64,000 nt of DNA from Methanobacteriales archaeon HGW-Methanobacteriales-1 (GTDB lineage Archaea > Methanobacteriota > Methanobacteria > Methanobacteriales > Methanobacteriaceae), in the NCBI GenBank assembly GCA_002839705.1, contig PGYO01000009.1, positions 124,001-188,000 on the forward strand, in the 5' to 3' direction. Of this stretch, positions 17,560 to 27,191 are shown piece after piece. Position numbers and translations under genes: made by a program. Under the pieces are notes generated by a model. It was given only the letters and a program-made list of their open reading frames with translations, had not been told where the DNA came from and did no database searches. Every line of letters starts with the position of its first letter. Position 1 is the stretch's first letter.

Positions 17560-17641
17560 ACAAAATAGTACTATTAAAAAAAATCCGTGATGGAATATCT
17601 TGTAATTATAATTTATTTAAATCCTTTTTGATATTGTTTAA

Positions 17642-17705
17642 GCATAATAAAATAAAATAAAAATATAATATAATAAAATATAATAAAATAAAATATAATA
17701 AAATA
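17642..17705. repeat. Low-complexity AATAAAATAT tract
   Basis: About 64 bases built from AATAAA and AATATAAT words, after the end of the prenyltransferase gene and before the hairpin GTTCT-TTTTG-AGAAC at 17750-17764. No coding content. Probably slippage-generated intergenic DNA. Confidence 0.6.
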
Positions 17706-17774
17706 AATCAATTATACCTTTAATAATCTCAAAAACTAATAATAGGGAGTTCTTTTTGAGAACAAATTTATTTA

Positions 17775-17795
17775 AAGGTTAAATATTATAACCTT
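17775..17795 (-). terminator. Hairpin at the end of the small basic gene
   Basis: AAGGTTA and TAACCTT form a 7-bp inverted repeat with a 7-base loop, overlapping the stop codon of the 17794-17886 gene on the minus strand. A second small hairpin with T-rich loop lies 10 bases further on. They probably define the 3' end of this short transcript. Confidence 0.45.
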
Positions 17796-17886
17796 AGTGT
17801 CTAACTCCCCTTCCTCTTTTACTTCCAGCTTTCCTATAACGTTTCTTTTGTCTAGTTCTTCTGTTAGTTCCTTTGATTTTTGACAT
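17794..17886 (-). CDS. Very small, highly basic 30-residue protein
   Basis: A 30-residue frame (MSKIKGTNRRTRQKK at the start, KRGRGVRH at the end) in which about half of the residues are Arg or Lys. It has no acidic residue. The ATG follows GAGTGGTAAA, and a hairpin closes the frame, so it looks like a real gene. The composition is like that of tiny ribosomal proteins such as bTHX or L41e, but I see no clear homology. Binding to rRNA or DNA is inference. Confidence 0.6.
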   Translation of the reverse strand: MSKIKGTNRRTRQKKRYRKAGSKRGRGVRH

Positions 17887-18055
17887 TTTACCACTCGATA
17901 TAATAATATTTGTTTTTAATTTATGTAAAGATTATCGCTTATTCATGACTCATTTACTTTTTTATTAAATCATCCTTTAATTATAAATCTTAAAAATAAC
18001 ATATAATTTATTAATTAACTTTAATTAACTTTATTTATTATTAAGGGGTTTTATT

Positions 18056-20119
18056 TTGACTGAAAAAACTAAAATTGCAGTTGTGGGCGACGTTACTAAA
18101 GATTGGTTAAAATGGGATAATAAGGATTTAAATGATTATCCATATGAACAAACCAATCGAGAAATCTACAAAGAATATGACATTAAGTATCAGATGGGAG
18201 GGGCCATACTTATTGCAAAAATGATTAATGAAGTTAAAAAAGATCACATTAAATTGATCCAATACGACGAATCAAAAATAAAAAACGAAATTGATGGGGA
18301 CTAATCTAAAGATCTAATCAATAGTATGTGCATTCTGGAAAGATATAGTCCTTCTAAAGATAAATATAATAAAAAAAATTTGGTAAGAATTTTTTCCGGG
18401 TTTAAAAAACCAGAAAAAATCATAAAACCCGAACTTAATTATCCAAATGATGAAACTCCACCCCAGGTAGTAGTAATACACGATGATAACAAATATTTTA
18501 GGGATTCAGAAAATCTCTGGAGTCAATTTCAAAATTCAGATTGGATAAATAGTTTATTTATACTTAAGATGAGCCGACCTTTAGTTCGCGGCGATTTATG
18601 GAAATCTTTAAAAAATCAATCAAATTTAATAGTCATCATCAGAGCAGATGATTTGCGAGAAAAAGGTTTAAGAATAAGTAGAAGTTTATCTTGGGAACGT
18701 TCCGCATATGATTTTTTAAATGAAATGGAGAAAATTCGCAAGGGAGAATGTAATTCACATATTAAGGATATTAGTCAATGCAAAAATTTGATTGTTCGTT
18801 TTGGAGTAGATGGCGCAATCCTATATCAATTTGATGGAGAAAAAGCAAATTATACCCTATTTTTTGATCCTGAAGTTTTAGAAGGAGCACTGGAACAAAG
18901 ATATGATGGCCGTTATATGAAAGGATTGCGTAGTGCCTTTATTTCAGGATTAATACATGAAATTCAAAACAATCCCTTAAATTATAGGGATAAATTAATT
19001 GAGGGAATTAAAAAAGGAATAATAGCCAGTCGTAATCTTCTAGAAATTGGTTTCATCACAGACGAGACTGAGAAAATGAATTATCCTTTCCCAGAAATGT
19101 TTAAAAATCTTGATGAAGATAAAGGAAAAATTCAAGATGTGGAATTTGTGGATAAGATAAACTGGAAAATCATGGAACAAAAACTAAAAGGAGAAGACGA
19201 GGTTTCTAAAGCAGCGGGCCAATATGTAAAATCTAAAGAAAGTGTTTTATTACAGTCTCCTATTGCAGAGTTTGGGGAATTACGTACGGTTGATAGAAAA
19301 GAAATTGAAAGCTTTCATAATAGTAGAAACCTCATACTGGACTACTTATCTAAAAAGAACTTAAAAGATCCCCTTTCCATAGCAGTTTTTGGGCCGCCTG
19401 GGTCTGGAAAATCATTTGGTGTTACTCAAATTGCAAAAACTATTTCTGAGGATATAGAACCTATAGAATTTAATTTATCTCAATTCCAATCGCCCAGTGA
19501 TTTGTTCAGTGCTTTTCACATCATTCAGAGTACATCACTTACTGGTAAGACACCATTAGTATTTTTTGATGAATTTGATTCTGATCTGGATAATATTCCT
19601 TATGGTTGGTTGAAATACTTTTTAGCCCCTATGAATGATGGTACTTTCAAACAAGGAGAGATAATTCACCCTATTGGAAAATGTATTTTTGTTTTTGCCG
19701 GAGGCCGGAACAAAACCTTTGAAGAATTTGACAATGATAAAGATAAGGACCAGGTCAAAGGAGCAGATTTCATAAGTAGGTTACGGGGATATATTGATAT
19801 AGCCGGTATTGATAAAAAAACAGAACATGATTACCTTTACATGATAAGACGGGCTATGGTATTGCGATCTATTTTAGAGAGAAAAGCTAAAAACATTTTT
19901 TTAGAATCAGAAGCAAATATTGATCCTTCAGTATTAAATGCCTTAATTAAAGTTCCAGAATATAAGCATGGTGTCAGGTCCATGGAAGCTATTATTGAGA
20001 TGAGTATACTATCTAATATGAGACATTTTGAAAGATCAGCACTTCCAGCTTCTGAACAATTAAAATTACATGTAGATGCTTTTGAATTTAAAAAATGTCT
20101 CAATGAACAGCTTAATTGA
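18056..20119 (+). pseudogene. Kinase-like (PfkB-type) / AAA+ ATPase gene interrupted by in-frame TAA
   Basis: Two open frames, 18056-18304 and 18326-20119, are in the same reading frame and separated only by one TAA at 18302-18304; the joined protein would be 687 residues. The N-terminal half resembles a ribokinase/PfkB fold: IAVVGDVTKDWLKW, then LIVIIRADDLREKG and NLIVRFGVDGAILY. The C-terminal part is an AAA+ ATPase with Walker A GPPGSGKS, Walker B VFFDEFD and a possible arginine finger FISRLRG. The TTG start follows AAGGGG. TAA is not a known recoding codon in archaea, so this is a nonsense mutation, a sequence error, or a gene now split in two. Confidence 0.75.
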
Positions 20120-20181
20120 AAAACAAAGAATTAATTGATGACAGGGGATATCACTAAAATAAAGTTAAGGGAGTACATAAA

Positions 20182-20484
20182 ATGCAAGAAAAAAAACCAA
20201 GACCTTACCGTTTTACAGAATCAGTTAGTGAAGAATTAGATGTCGCATTTAAAAACTTAGCAGAAGAAATAATGAAGGACGGTGCCCTATCATCCAAAGA
20301 TAAATCACTTATAGCCTTAGCATGTGCGGTGGCCGTAAAATGCGAGCACTGTGTAAAGGCCCACAAAGAAAATGCTCTTTTGGTAGGGGCCAGTATGGAT
20401 GAAATTAAAGAAGCTGCTGCGGTGGCGGGCCAGGTACGTTTAGGATCCGGCTTTACCTTTGCCTCTTTTGTACTGGATGACTGA
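20182..20484 (+). CDS. Carboxymuconolactone decarboxylase / AhpD family protein
   Basis: A 100-residue helical protein with the redox motif CEHCVKAH at about residues 54-61, as in AhpD-like peroxidase partners. [19 protein letters not shown] and [20 protein letters not shown] are standard family blocks. It probably helps detoxify peroxides as a thiol reductant. Single gene with AAGGGAGTACATAAA before ATG. Confidence 0.88.
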   Translation: MQEKKPRPYRFTESVSEELDVAFKNLAEEIMKDGALSSKDKSLIALACAVAVKCEHCVKAHKENALLVGASMDEIKEAAAVAGQVRLGSGFTFASFVLDD

Positions 20485-20607
20485 TTGAAATATTCTCACT
20501 ATTTTTTTTTGATTAATTAGGATATTCTATTTTCTATTAATGCTTAAAAGGATTATTTTAAGATTAAGTATAATTCATTATATCTTAATAATTCTAAATT
20601 GATTTTA

Positions 20608-20853
20608 CTAAAAGAAAGTGATAATAAAAATAACTGAAATAAATAAAATTACCCAAACAAAGAATAATTTCTCCCAAATAGAAAAAGAGTAATATTTCTT
20701 ATATTTTTCAGGATCTTTTTTTGAAAGATAAATTTGATATATAAAACCCGATATCAACATTAAAAGTGCTAAAAGCCCTATTAAATTGGCAATAGCACAT
20801 ATAACTATAATAATTCCTATAAAATATATTAATAAAGATGATGAATAATCCAA
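20608..20853 (-). CDS. Small membrane protein, start uncertain
   Basis: From TTG at 20853 this gives 81 residues with three hydrophobic segments; no family recognised. The frame stays open upstream to a stop at 20956-20958, and the added residues (LFNSGILIIIGNSLLIFRQK) form another membrane helix followed by positive charges, which looks coding. No start codon is in frame there; an ATG at 20952-20954 is one base out of frame. Either the start is the TTG or the 5' end carries a one-base deletion. Confidence 0.5.
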   Translation of the reverse strand: MDYSSSLLIYFIGIIIVICAIANLIGLLALLMLISGFIYQIYLSKKDPEKYKKYYSFSIWEKLFFVWVILFISVIFIITFF

Positions 20854-21189
20854 TTTTTCTGCAGGGTATTTTTGTTTTTGTCGAAAAATCAGTAGGCTAT
20901 TTCCAATTATGATAAGGATACCACTATTAAAAAGATTATATCCATAATTTCCATGTTATTTATTTATAAATAAAATATAAAATTATTTCGTTAAAAACTT
21001 AGATTATCTAATGAAAAAATACTCAAATATTAATCATTTATTGGTAGTTGTGATCATTTAATCCGGAAATATCAACAAAGATTAAAATATGAAGATAATG
21101 TATAATTGATACTCGGCTTAATTATAAAAAAATATTTAATGATAATAAATTTATTAAATTATATAGCTAAAACTTAAGAGTGATTTGCA

Positions 21190-21870
21190 ATGATTAAAAT
21201 GAAATGTGGGGATATTTATTTCAATCTTCAAAGAGAAAAAAGAGAGACTATGAACATTTCTGTGGAACCCAGTGGTGCAATTAATGTCCTGGCGCCTGAA
21301 GAAATTACCATTAATGAATTAAACCAGTTTATTGATAATAAAAAGCATATAATTTACAAATCAATGCCAAAATTGAAACCTGAATCTAATATTAAAAGGG
21401 AAATAAAAAATGGCCAAGGATTTTTGTATTTAGGGAAATCCTATAAATTAAAGATTAAAAAAAATCTAAAACAACCCCTCTCTCTTAGACAAGGTCGTTT
21501 TCATCTGGATAGAGATTATCAAGACCAATCAAAAGAATATTTCATTAAATTCTATAAAGATAAAGCCCAACAACATATCCCACAGAGAATAGATTACTTC
21601 CAGGCCAAATTAGGAGTTTCACCAGATCCTATAAGGATTATGGAACTGGATAATCACTGGGGTTCTACTTCAGATAAACACTTGAATTTTAATTGGAGAT
21701 TAATTATGGCTCCTATGAATATAATTGATTATGTAATAGTCCATGAGCTAACCCATTTAATAGAAATTAAGCACAATGAACACTTTTGGGAAATTGTGGG
21801 GTCTGTTATACCAGATTATCGATTAAGAAAAGATTGGTTGAGAATTAGTGGGCCTAATTTGGACTTATAA
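21190..21870 (+). CDS. YgjP-like M48-type metallopeptidase domain protein (DUF45)
   Basis: A 226-residue protein of the YgjP/WLM family. The zinc site HELTHLIEIKHNEHFW (about residues 183-198) gives HExxH plus a downstream His. The preceding ELDNHWGSTSDKHLNFNWRLIMAP is the conserved WGS block. Family members are cytoplasmic zinc-dependent hydrolases; in bacteria they are often found with type I restriction systems, but here the gene stands alone, about 24 kb from hsdR. Confidence 0.85.
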   Translation: MIKMKCGDIYFNLQREKRETMNISVEPSGAINVLAPEEITINELNQFIDNKKHIIYKSMPKLKPESNIKREIKNGQGFLYLGKSYKLKIKKNLKQPLSLRQGRFHLDRDYQDQSKEYFIKFYKDKAQQHIPQRIDYFQAKLGVSPDPIRIMELDNHWGSTSDKHLNFNWRLIMAPMNIIDYVIVHELTHLIEIKHNEHFWEIVGSVIPDYRLRKDWLRISGPNLDL

Positions 21871-22011
21871 TTTATTCTTTTTAGAAATTCTATTATTTTA
21901 ATGAGAATATCAATATTATATTCGGATAATCTATTAAAAAATTTAGACTAAAATTTCAAATACATTATTATGAATTAGATCCATGATTTTTTTTATTTAG
22001 ATTAATACATT

Positions 22012-22094
22012 ATTTTTATTTTTATTTTTATTTTTATTTTTATTTTTATTTTTATTTTTATTTTTATTTTTATTTTTATTTTTATTTTTATTTT
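22012..22094. repeat. Hexanucleotide microsatellite (ATTTTT)n
   Basis: Thirteen full uninterrupted copies of ATTTTT plus a five-base partial copy. The tract lies between the convergent ends of the YgjP-like gene and the DUF389 gene. It is long enough to be unstable by strand slippage but is not inside a gene or an evident promoter. Confidence 0.95.
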
Positions 22095-22166
22095 GTGTTT
22101 TTGAAATAAAAAAAGATTATTCATTGATTGATATTATAAAAAAATATCAGTCTATGAATTACTTCC

Positions 22167-23177
22167 TTATCCATTATTCAATATATATGTACTTGAATAG
22201 ACAACTTCGACTTTAAGAGTTCTTCCATAAAGCTTCCCACTGACCAGCTCCTGAAGTTTTTCCTGAGGGGGTAGTTTTCCATTTCCAATAAGTCTCAAAA
22301 TCACAGTATTATCCTTAGTTTCAGCATCAACCGAGACCACATCGTATCCGCTGTCACCCAACCAGGTAATTGCTGCATCATTAACAGTTTCAGTTATACC
22401 GTTATTTATGAGGATATTGTAACCGTTATAACCCAGAGGAACCGTAATTAAAACCAGAAGGACTATAGTAATCGCAATACCCTTCCGCTTAGCACTTAGT
22501 GACTGATCTAGAACAGCTATCTTAGAAAAACCCATCAGTCCGAAAAGTGCAGCTCCAGTCAACAGTATGGCAAAATAATTCGTCATAAAAAGCAGAAGAC
22601 TTCCCAGGGCCAGGGCATAACTGGATGTTGCTAATAAAATTCCTACATTGGCTAGTGGAGGAACCAGGGATATGGCGATAGCTACCCCGGGAAGGGTATC
22701 AGAAACATCCTGGCGTGACATGGCAAAAGCCCCGGCAATACCTGTAACCAATGCTGCAAGAAGGTCTAAAAGACGTGGCGAAGTACGAACCATGACCTGA
22801 TCAATGGTTTCAGGTTGGATTAAGTTATGCAGAGGTAATGCCAAAAAAAACCCGACTAAAATAGCGGTAAGAATTCCTGCCAGACTAATCAGCACTGAAT
22901 TCTTAATAGAGAATTTATCACCAATGCTTATACTGAAAGAAAGTCCCATAATTGGCAACATTAGTGGCGCGACGATCATTGCCCCGATAATAACAGCCAA
23001 AGAATCCCCGAGTAGTCCATAGGTAGCAATGCCTGCAGAGAGGATCAACAGACAGAAAAATCTCACCAGTTTTTTTTTAAGATCTGGTTCTTCAAATAAT
23101 ATAAGATCCCGTAGCCGATTTAATTCTGCTTTATCAACAGGATCGCCATGTAAAAGAGTACCAATAGATTCGAACAT
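22167..23177 (-). CDS. DUF389 family membrane protein
   Basis: A 336-residue protein with about eight hydrophobic segments in the first 270 residues: YGLLGDSLAVIIGAMIVAPLMLPIMG and MSRQDVSDTLPGVAIAISLVPPLANVG are the conserved DUF389 blocks. A soluble C-terminal domain of about 80 residues follows. The function is unknown; a transporter or channel role is usually suggested. The ATG follows AAAAGGAGAATTTAACT. Confidence 0.88.
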   Translation of the reverse strand: MFESIGTLLHGDPVDKAELNRLRDLILFEEPDLKKKLVRFFCLLILSAGIATYGLLGDSLAVIIGAMIVAPLMLPIMGLSFSISIGDKFSIKNSVLISLAGILTAILVGFFLALPLHNLIQPETIDQVMVRTSPRLLDLLAALVTGIAGAFAMSRQDVSDTLPGVAIAISLVPPLANVGILLATSSYALALGSLLLFMTNYFAILLTGAALFGLMGFSKIAVLDQSLSAKRKGIAITIVLLVLITVPLGYNGYNILINNGITETVNDAAITWLGDSGYDVVSVDAETKDNTVILRLIGNGKLPPQEKLQELVSGKLYGRTLKVEVVYSSTYILNNG

Positions 23178-23260
23178 AGTTAAATTCTCCTTTTACCATA
23201 TAATTAGAACAAAATATTTTTTTTATTATATTATCATGAACTTCCAATGGTTAATGCATT

Positions 23261-24139
23261 TTATGATTTAGGAATTAAAAACTCGGCGATACCATATCCT
23301 TCTTTATCATTCCAAATATATTTAGAAAGAGTTTCTATAAGAATCATCTTCTCATCTACCGGAATCATTCCAAATCTTACAACTTCACCTGTCACAGAAT
23401 ATTCAGAACCTTTTTTATCTAATAAGGCCATGGAAAAACAAGAAGGAATTCCCTTATTAAATTCTACATCAATATCTGATTTTATCAGTGGTTGATTAAC
23501 CGAATCAGTGTAGAAATATCCAGCATCGATATCCCCTTCTTCCACCGATAGTTTGGTTATATTAAAAGCTTCTTCATGTGAAAACTCGGCATTAATCCAC
23601 ATCCACATCTTAGGAGATCCCCAGGCCCTTATACCGCGGCTTAAATCTCGCTCCCCTAATCCATCAATTTCAAATATTTCACCATCAATTTCTATTTTTC
23701 CACTAGCTTTCCCAAATTGTTCATAATGCTCCGAGGCCACATTAGATGACATTTCAGTTTCTTTTTCATCCACACATTCCACATAATCCATTATGGGGTT
23801 TAATGCTTCCCAAGTCACGTCCATAGTGACTTTGAATTCTGTTTTTTCCAGGGGATTAAAAATTGGGCCATCATACTGGAGTTTCCATTGGCCAGGTTCT
23901 ATTTCTTCATACTCTAAACCGGCAATATTTAGTGGTTTATCATCACAGGGAGTTTCTAATTTAATCCCCGCGGTCATGGTGGGTGACATTAGATAGAAAA
24001 ACATTGATTTTTCATTTTTATTAACCTTATTTCCTATACGCATAAATGCAGTTAAATCATTGTTTTTATCATGAAAATTAAAATAATAGCTTTCATTCCA
24101 TTCTTCATTTTTTTTAAGAGTTTCTAAATTGAGTTCCAT
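23261..24139 (-). CDS. CrtC/AttH-like lipocalin-fold protein
   Basis: About 292 residues of mostly beta strand. The block GLGERDLSRGIRAWGSPKMW followed by MWINAEF resembles the G-x-GYRDHSWG-x-R signature of carotenoid 1,2-hydratase (CrtC), AttH and Svf1-like lipocalin proteins. I place the start at ATG 24139, five bases after GGTGA, not at the GTG inside that site. It lies 15 bases downstream of the PEP-synthase-like gene, so the two are almost certainly co-transcribed. The ligand is unknown; a hydrophobic molecule is likely. Confidence 0.6.
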   Translation of the reverse strand: MELNLETLKKNEEWNESYYFNFHDKNNDLTAFMRIGNKVNKNEKSMFFYLMSPTMTAGIKLETPCDDKPLNIAGLEYEEIEPGQWKLQYDGPIFNPLEKTEFKVTMDVTWEALNPIMDYVECVDEKETEMSSNVASEHYEQFGKASGKIEIDGEIFEIDGLGERDLSRGIRAWGSPKMWMWINAEFSHEEAFNITKLSVEEGDIDAGYFYTDSVNQPLIKSDIDVEFNKGIPSCFSMALLDKKGSEYSVTGEVVRFGMIPVDEKMILIETLSKYIWNDKEGYGIAEFLIPKS

Positions 24140-24154
24140 ATGAATCACCCTTTA

Positions 24155-26845
24155 TTATTCTTTTTTATAGACCACGCCTTCATTACCATCAATAACAAGG
24201 TTTTCGCCGGTTTTAAAGATTTTAGTAGCACCTTTAACTGCAGTTACAGCAGGTATTCTATATTCGCGTGAAATAACCGCTCCGTGAGATAATATTCCTC
24301 CGGTTTCCGTAATAAGGCCACCAATCTTAGAGAATACAGCGGTCCAGGCCGGATCGGTGTTACTGGTTATAAGAATTTCATTATCTTCCAGTTTTGATAA
24401 TTCTTCAATTGATTCCACCACCCGGGCCACACCATGGAATGTCCCGGGACTGGCAGCAGCCCCATAGATAGCATTTTTACCGTATTCCATAACTGTATCA
24501 TCAAATTCAATCCCGTTTTTTAAGAATTTAGGAGGTAGTGATGATTTATAGCGATAGAATTCCTTTTTCCTTTTAAGTATTTTATCCCTTAATTCTGGAA
24601 TGATATAGTTTGATTCCGATTCTGAAGGGTTTGTATTAAAAAATAAGAATAATTCATTTTCAAAAAGGAAGAAAACATCATCAATTTCATCAATAATGTT
24701 CCTGGCAACTAATCTCCTACCCATTTCCAGTAACATCAATCTTTGCCGGAAAAGTAAATGATCCAGGTAAAATCGCTGATTTTCCCGGAAGGTTAAATAG
24801 GTCTGGGCAAGATTAAGCACCACTCCAAATATTTTTGCTTTAAATAATCCGCCTTTTTGTTTTTTAATTTTCTTAAAGACCTTTTTTTCAGTTTTAACTC
24901 TATAATGACGACTTTCTGATTCCTTTTTTCTCAAATCTAAATCTGAAGATGATAATAATTTAATAACTTCTAACACGTAGGCCTTATCTTCCCTCCAACG
25001 AGGATAAAGTATTTCCCTGGTATTGGAACGATGCCCATATTTTTTTATAAAGGAATTAAATTCTTTTTTGAATTTGGAATTAAAAGAGACAATTTCTTCA
25101 AGCTCGGTTTCATTTAATGTGTTTAGATCATCAATGGAATTTATTTTGATTAATAGATCAGGGTCTTTTCTTAAAATTTTGGCCAAATCCGAGAATCTAA
25201 TATTCATTTCCACCGTTTTATTATCGTCTAAACCAGAGATTAAGCCAGCATATAGGGTACCATTCTTATCATCCAACCATTTTACCAACCAGTTTTTAAC
25301 CATTAAGTTAGTGGCGATGGAATGGGAGACCATACCGTATCGTATGAGTTGATAGTGTTTAATTCCTGAAGTTTCAATATCATCATAAAGAGCTGCCAGT
25401 TCCCCGTCACTTAGCCAAGTTAAATCTGTTTTATCAAATTTTTTGCATTTTTTCATGAAACCTTTAGCCCATTTGCGATAGGCCTTATCGGTCTTATGCA
25501 TCATGCCGTCCGGGTCCCGGATAGCCACTAAAATCTGGGAGAGTAATGTTTTATGTAAACTGGATGGATACTGGGAAATTCTCTCCTGGTCTTCTAAGGG
25601 GAAGTAATTCAATAACTCTTTAGATCTGGCAAATTTAGGATAATAGGAGAAAGCTTTTTCTAAAACCCAGCTATTAAAATAAACCCTGGATTTGTGCAGT
25701 TTTAAAAGTTTAGTATCTGTTATTTCTTTATAGCCCATTATGCGGGCGCCTTCATGGTTAACGTAGTCCGTGAGCATTTTACCCATGACATCGTAAAAGA
25801 GAGGAGTGGTGGCATCGGCCCAGTACTCGTCCCCATAGGCCCGGCTCCACAAAATATCATCTTTTTCAGAGGTATCGGTGAGGGTGGTTACTGGTCGTGA
25901 TTGGAGGATATAGATATCTGGGTTTTCGGTGTTGTTACATTCCAGGGCCCATTCAATGTCCTGGGGAAGATTAAAGAATTCTTCCAGCTCCAGAGCAGAT
26001 TTTACTAATTTTTCCAGTATCTCTTCATTGAGGCTGGATTTTTCCCTTTTTTCCGCGCTGATATCCATTAAAGTATTGGTCCCATCTTGAAGGAAATATC
26101 CCTTCTTTTTTGTTTTAATATTTTTCTCAATGATATTTCCATCCCGACCTAGAACAAAAATATCCGGGGTTACTATTCCTGATGCAATAGCTTCACCCAG
26201 GCCCCAGGAAGATTCAATAACAATATCATTCCTACCATTTACTGGATTGGCGGTGAAAGTTACTCCACTGATATCGGCATTGACCATTTTTTGTACCAAT
26301 ACAGCTATTCCAGCAGCTGTCATTTCACTGTCTAAGTGTCCAATGGAAGAATCGTGTCGGTATTTCACGGCACGATTAGACCAGTAAGAGGCCCAACAAT
26401 CAACGATATTCTCTAGAATATCTTCCTTTTTCACATTTAAGAAACTGTCCAGCTGCCCGGCAAAACTGGCATCAACCAGATCTTCTGCCACGGCCGATGA
26501 TCTCACCGCATAATGTCCTTCCGGGAGATTTTTTAGGCTGTTGTTAATTTCTAAAAAAAGGTTTGGTGGTAGTTGTTCTGATTTGATTATGCTTCTAATT
26601 AAAGAGCATCCAGAAGAGATAGAATTTTCATCTTTAAAATCAATAGAATCAAGTATTTTAGATATTTTACCTTCTAATTCCTTTTTAATAAAAAAATCAT
26701 AGGCATCTACGGAGACAACAAATGCTGAGGGAATATTAAACCCTGCTTCTGACATTTTTCCCAAATTAAGGGCCTTGCCTCCAATTTTTTCAATAGGAAG
26801 TTCTTTTTCTCTAAGATCTAGCACATAATGAGATATATCGGACAT
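24155..26845 (-). CDS. PEP-synthase-like phosphotransferase (rifampin phosphotransferase architecture)
   Basis: An 896-residue protein. Residues 1-320 are the ATP-grasp PPDK_N domain (KIGGKALNLGKM; YAVRSSAVAEDLVDASFAGQ; WALECN). Residues about 330-780 form a helical middle domain unlike the PEP-binding barrel of true PEP synthase. Residues about 800-896 are the swivelling domain, with the catalytic His in GGILSHGAVISREYRIPAVTA. This order is that of rifampin phosphotransferase and related enzymes that phosphorylate small molecules. True PEP synthase is less likely because the C-terminal TIM barrel is absent. It is followed by a lipocalin-like gene. Confidence 0.8.
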   Translation of the reverse strand: MSDISHYVLDLREKELPIEKIGGKALNLGKMSEAGFNIPSAFVVSVDAYDFFIKKELEGKISKILDSIDFKDENSISSGCSLIRSIIKSEQLPPNLFLEINNSLKNLPEGHYAVRSSAVAEDLVDASFAGQLDSFLNVKKEDILENIVDCWASYWSNRAVKYRHDSSIGHLDSEMTAAGIAVLVQKMVNADISGVTFTANPVNGRNDIVIESSWGLGEAIASGIVTPDIFVLGRDGNIIEKNIKTKKKGYFLQDGTNTLMDISAEKREKSSLNEEILEKLVKSALELEEFFNLPQDIEWALECNNTENPDIYILQSRPVTTLTDTSEKDDILWSRAYGDEYWADATTPLFYDVMGKMLTDYVNHEGARIMGYKEITDTKLLKLHKSRVYFNSWVLEKAFSYYPKFARSKELLNYFPLEDQERISQYPSSLHKTLLSQILVAIRDPDGMMHKTDKAYRKWAKGFMKKCKKFDKTDLTWLSDGELAALYDDIETSGIKHYQLIRYGMVSHSIATNLMVKNWLVKWLDDKNGTLYAGLISGLDDNKTVEMNIRFSDLAKILRKDPDLLIKINSIDDLNTLNETELEEIVSFNSKFKKEFNSFIKKYGHRSNTREILYPRWREDKAYVLEVIKLLSSSDLDLRKKESESRHYRVKTEKKVFKKIKKQKGGLFKAKIFGVVLNLAQTYLTFRENQRFYLDHLLFRQRLMLLEMGRRLVARNIIDEIDDVFFLFENELFLFFNTNPSESESNYIIPELRDKILKRKKEFYRYKSSLPPKFLKNGIEFDDTVMEYGKNAIYGAAASPGTFHGVARVVESIEELSKLEDNEILITSNTDPAWTAVFSKIGGLITETGGILSHGAVISREYRIPAVTAVKGATKIFKTGENLVIDGNEGVVYKKE

Positions 26846-27191
26846 GTTATCATTGCCATTATTAATCAGTATAATTTCTGTATTTATTTTAAAATAAGTA
26901 GAATATAAAACAATATGATATCTTTTTAATTGATATTTGTCCAGAGAATCCGGTAAGAATTAATAAATTTCAATTTAGAGATATTTTAGTCTTTAATAAA
27001 TTGATTTGTAAATAATTGTTTAAAATCATTTTAAAGAATTTCAAATAATTAATCTGGTATTTTATTACTAGAATATCATGGAATAGATTATCCGCCTACA
27101 GAACAAAATATTTACCTAGTTTGAAATAAAAAATTAATAATTAATAATAAAATTTTAAATATTGATTTTTAAGAAAAAAAGGTAAAATAAA
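26846..27191. other. Divergent AT-rich intergenic region
   Basis: The region separates the leftward PEP-synthase-like gene from the rightward 27192 gene. I see no open frame with a ribosome-binding site and no strong hairpin. It must contain both promoters. Confidence 0.6.

Noticed and set aside
23247-23495. Plus-strand frame overlapping the lipocalin-like gene
   Set aside because: Antisense of a coding region; no ribosome-binding site.
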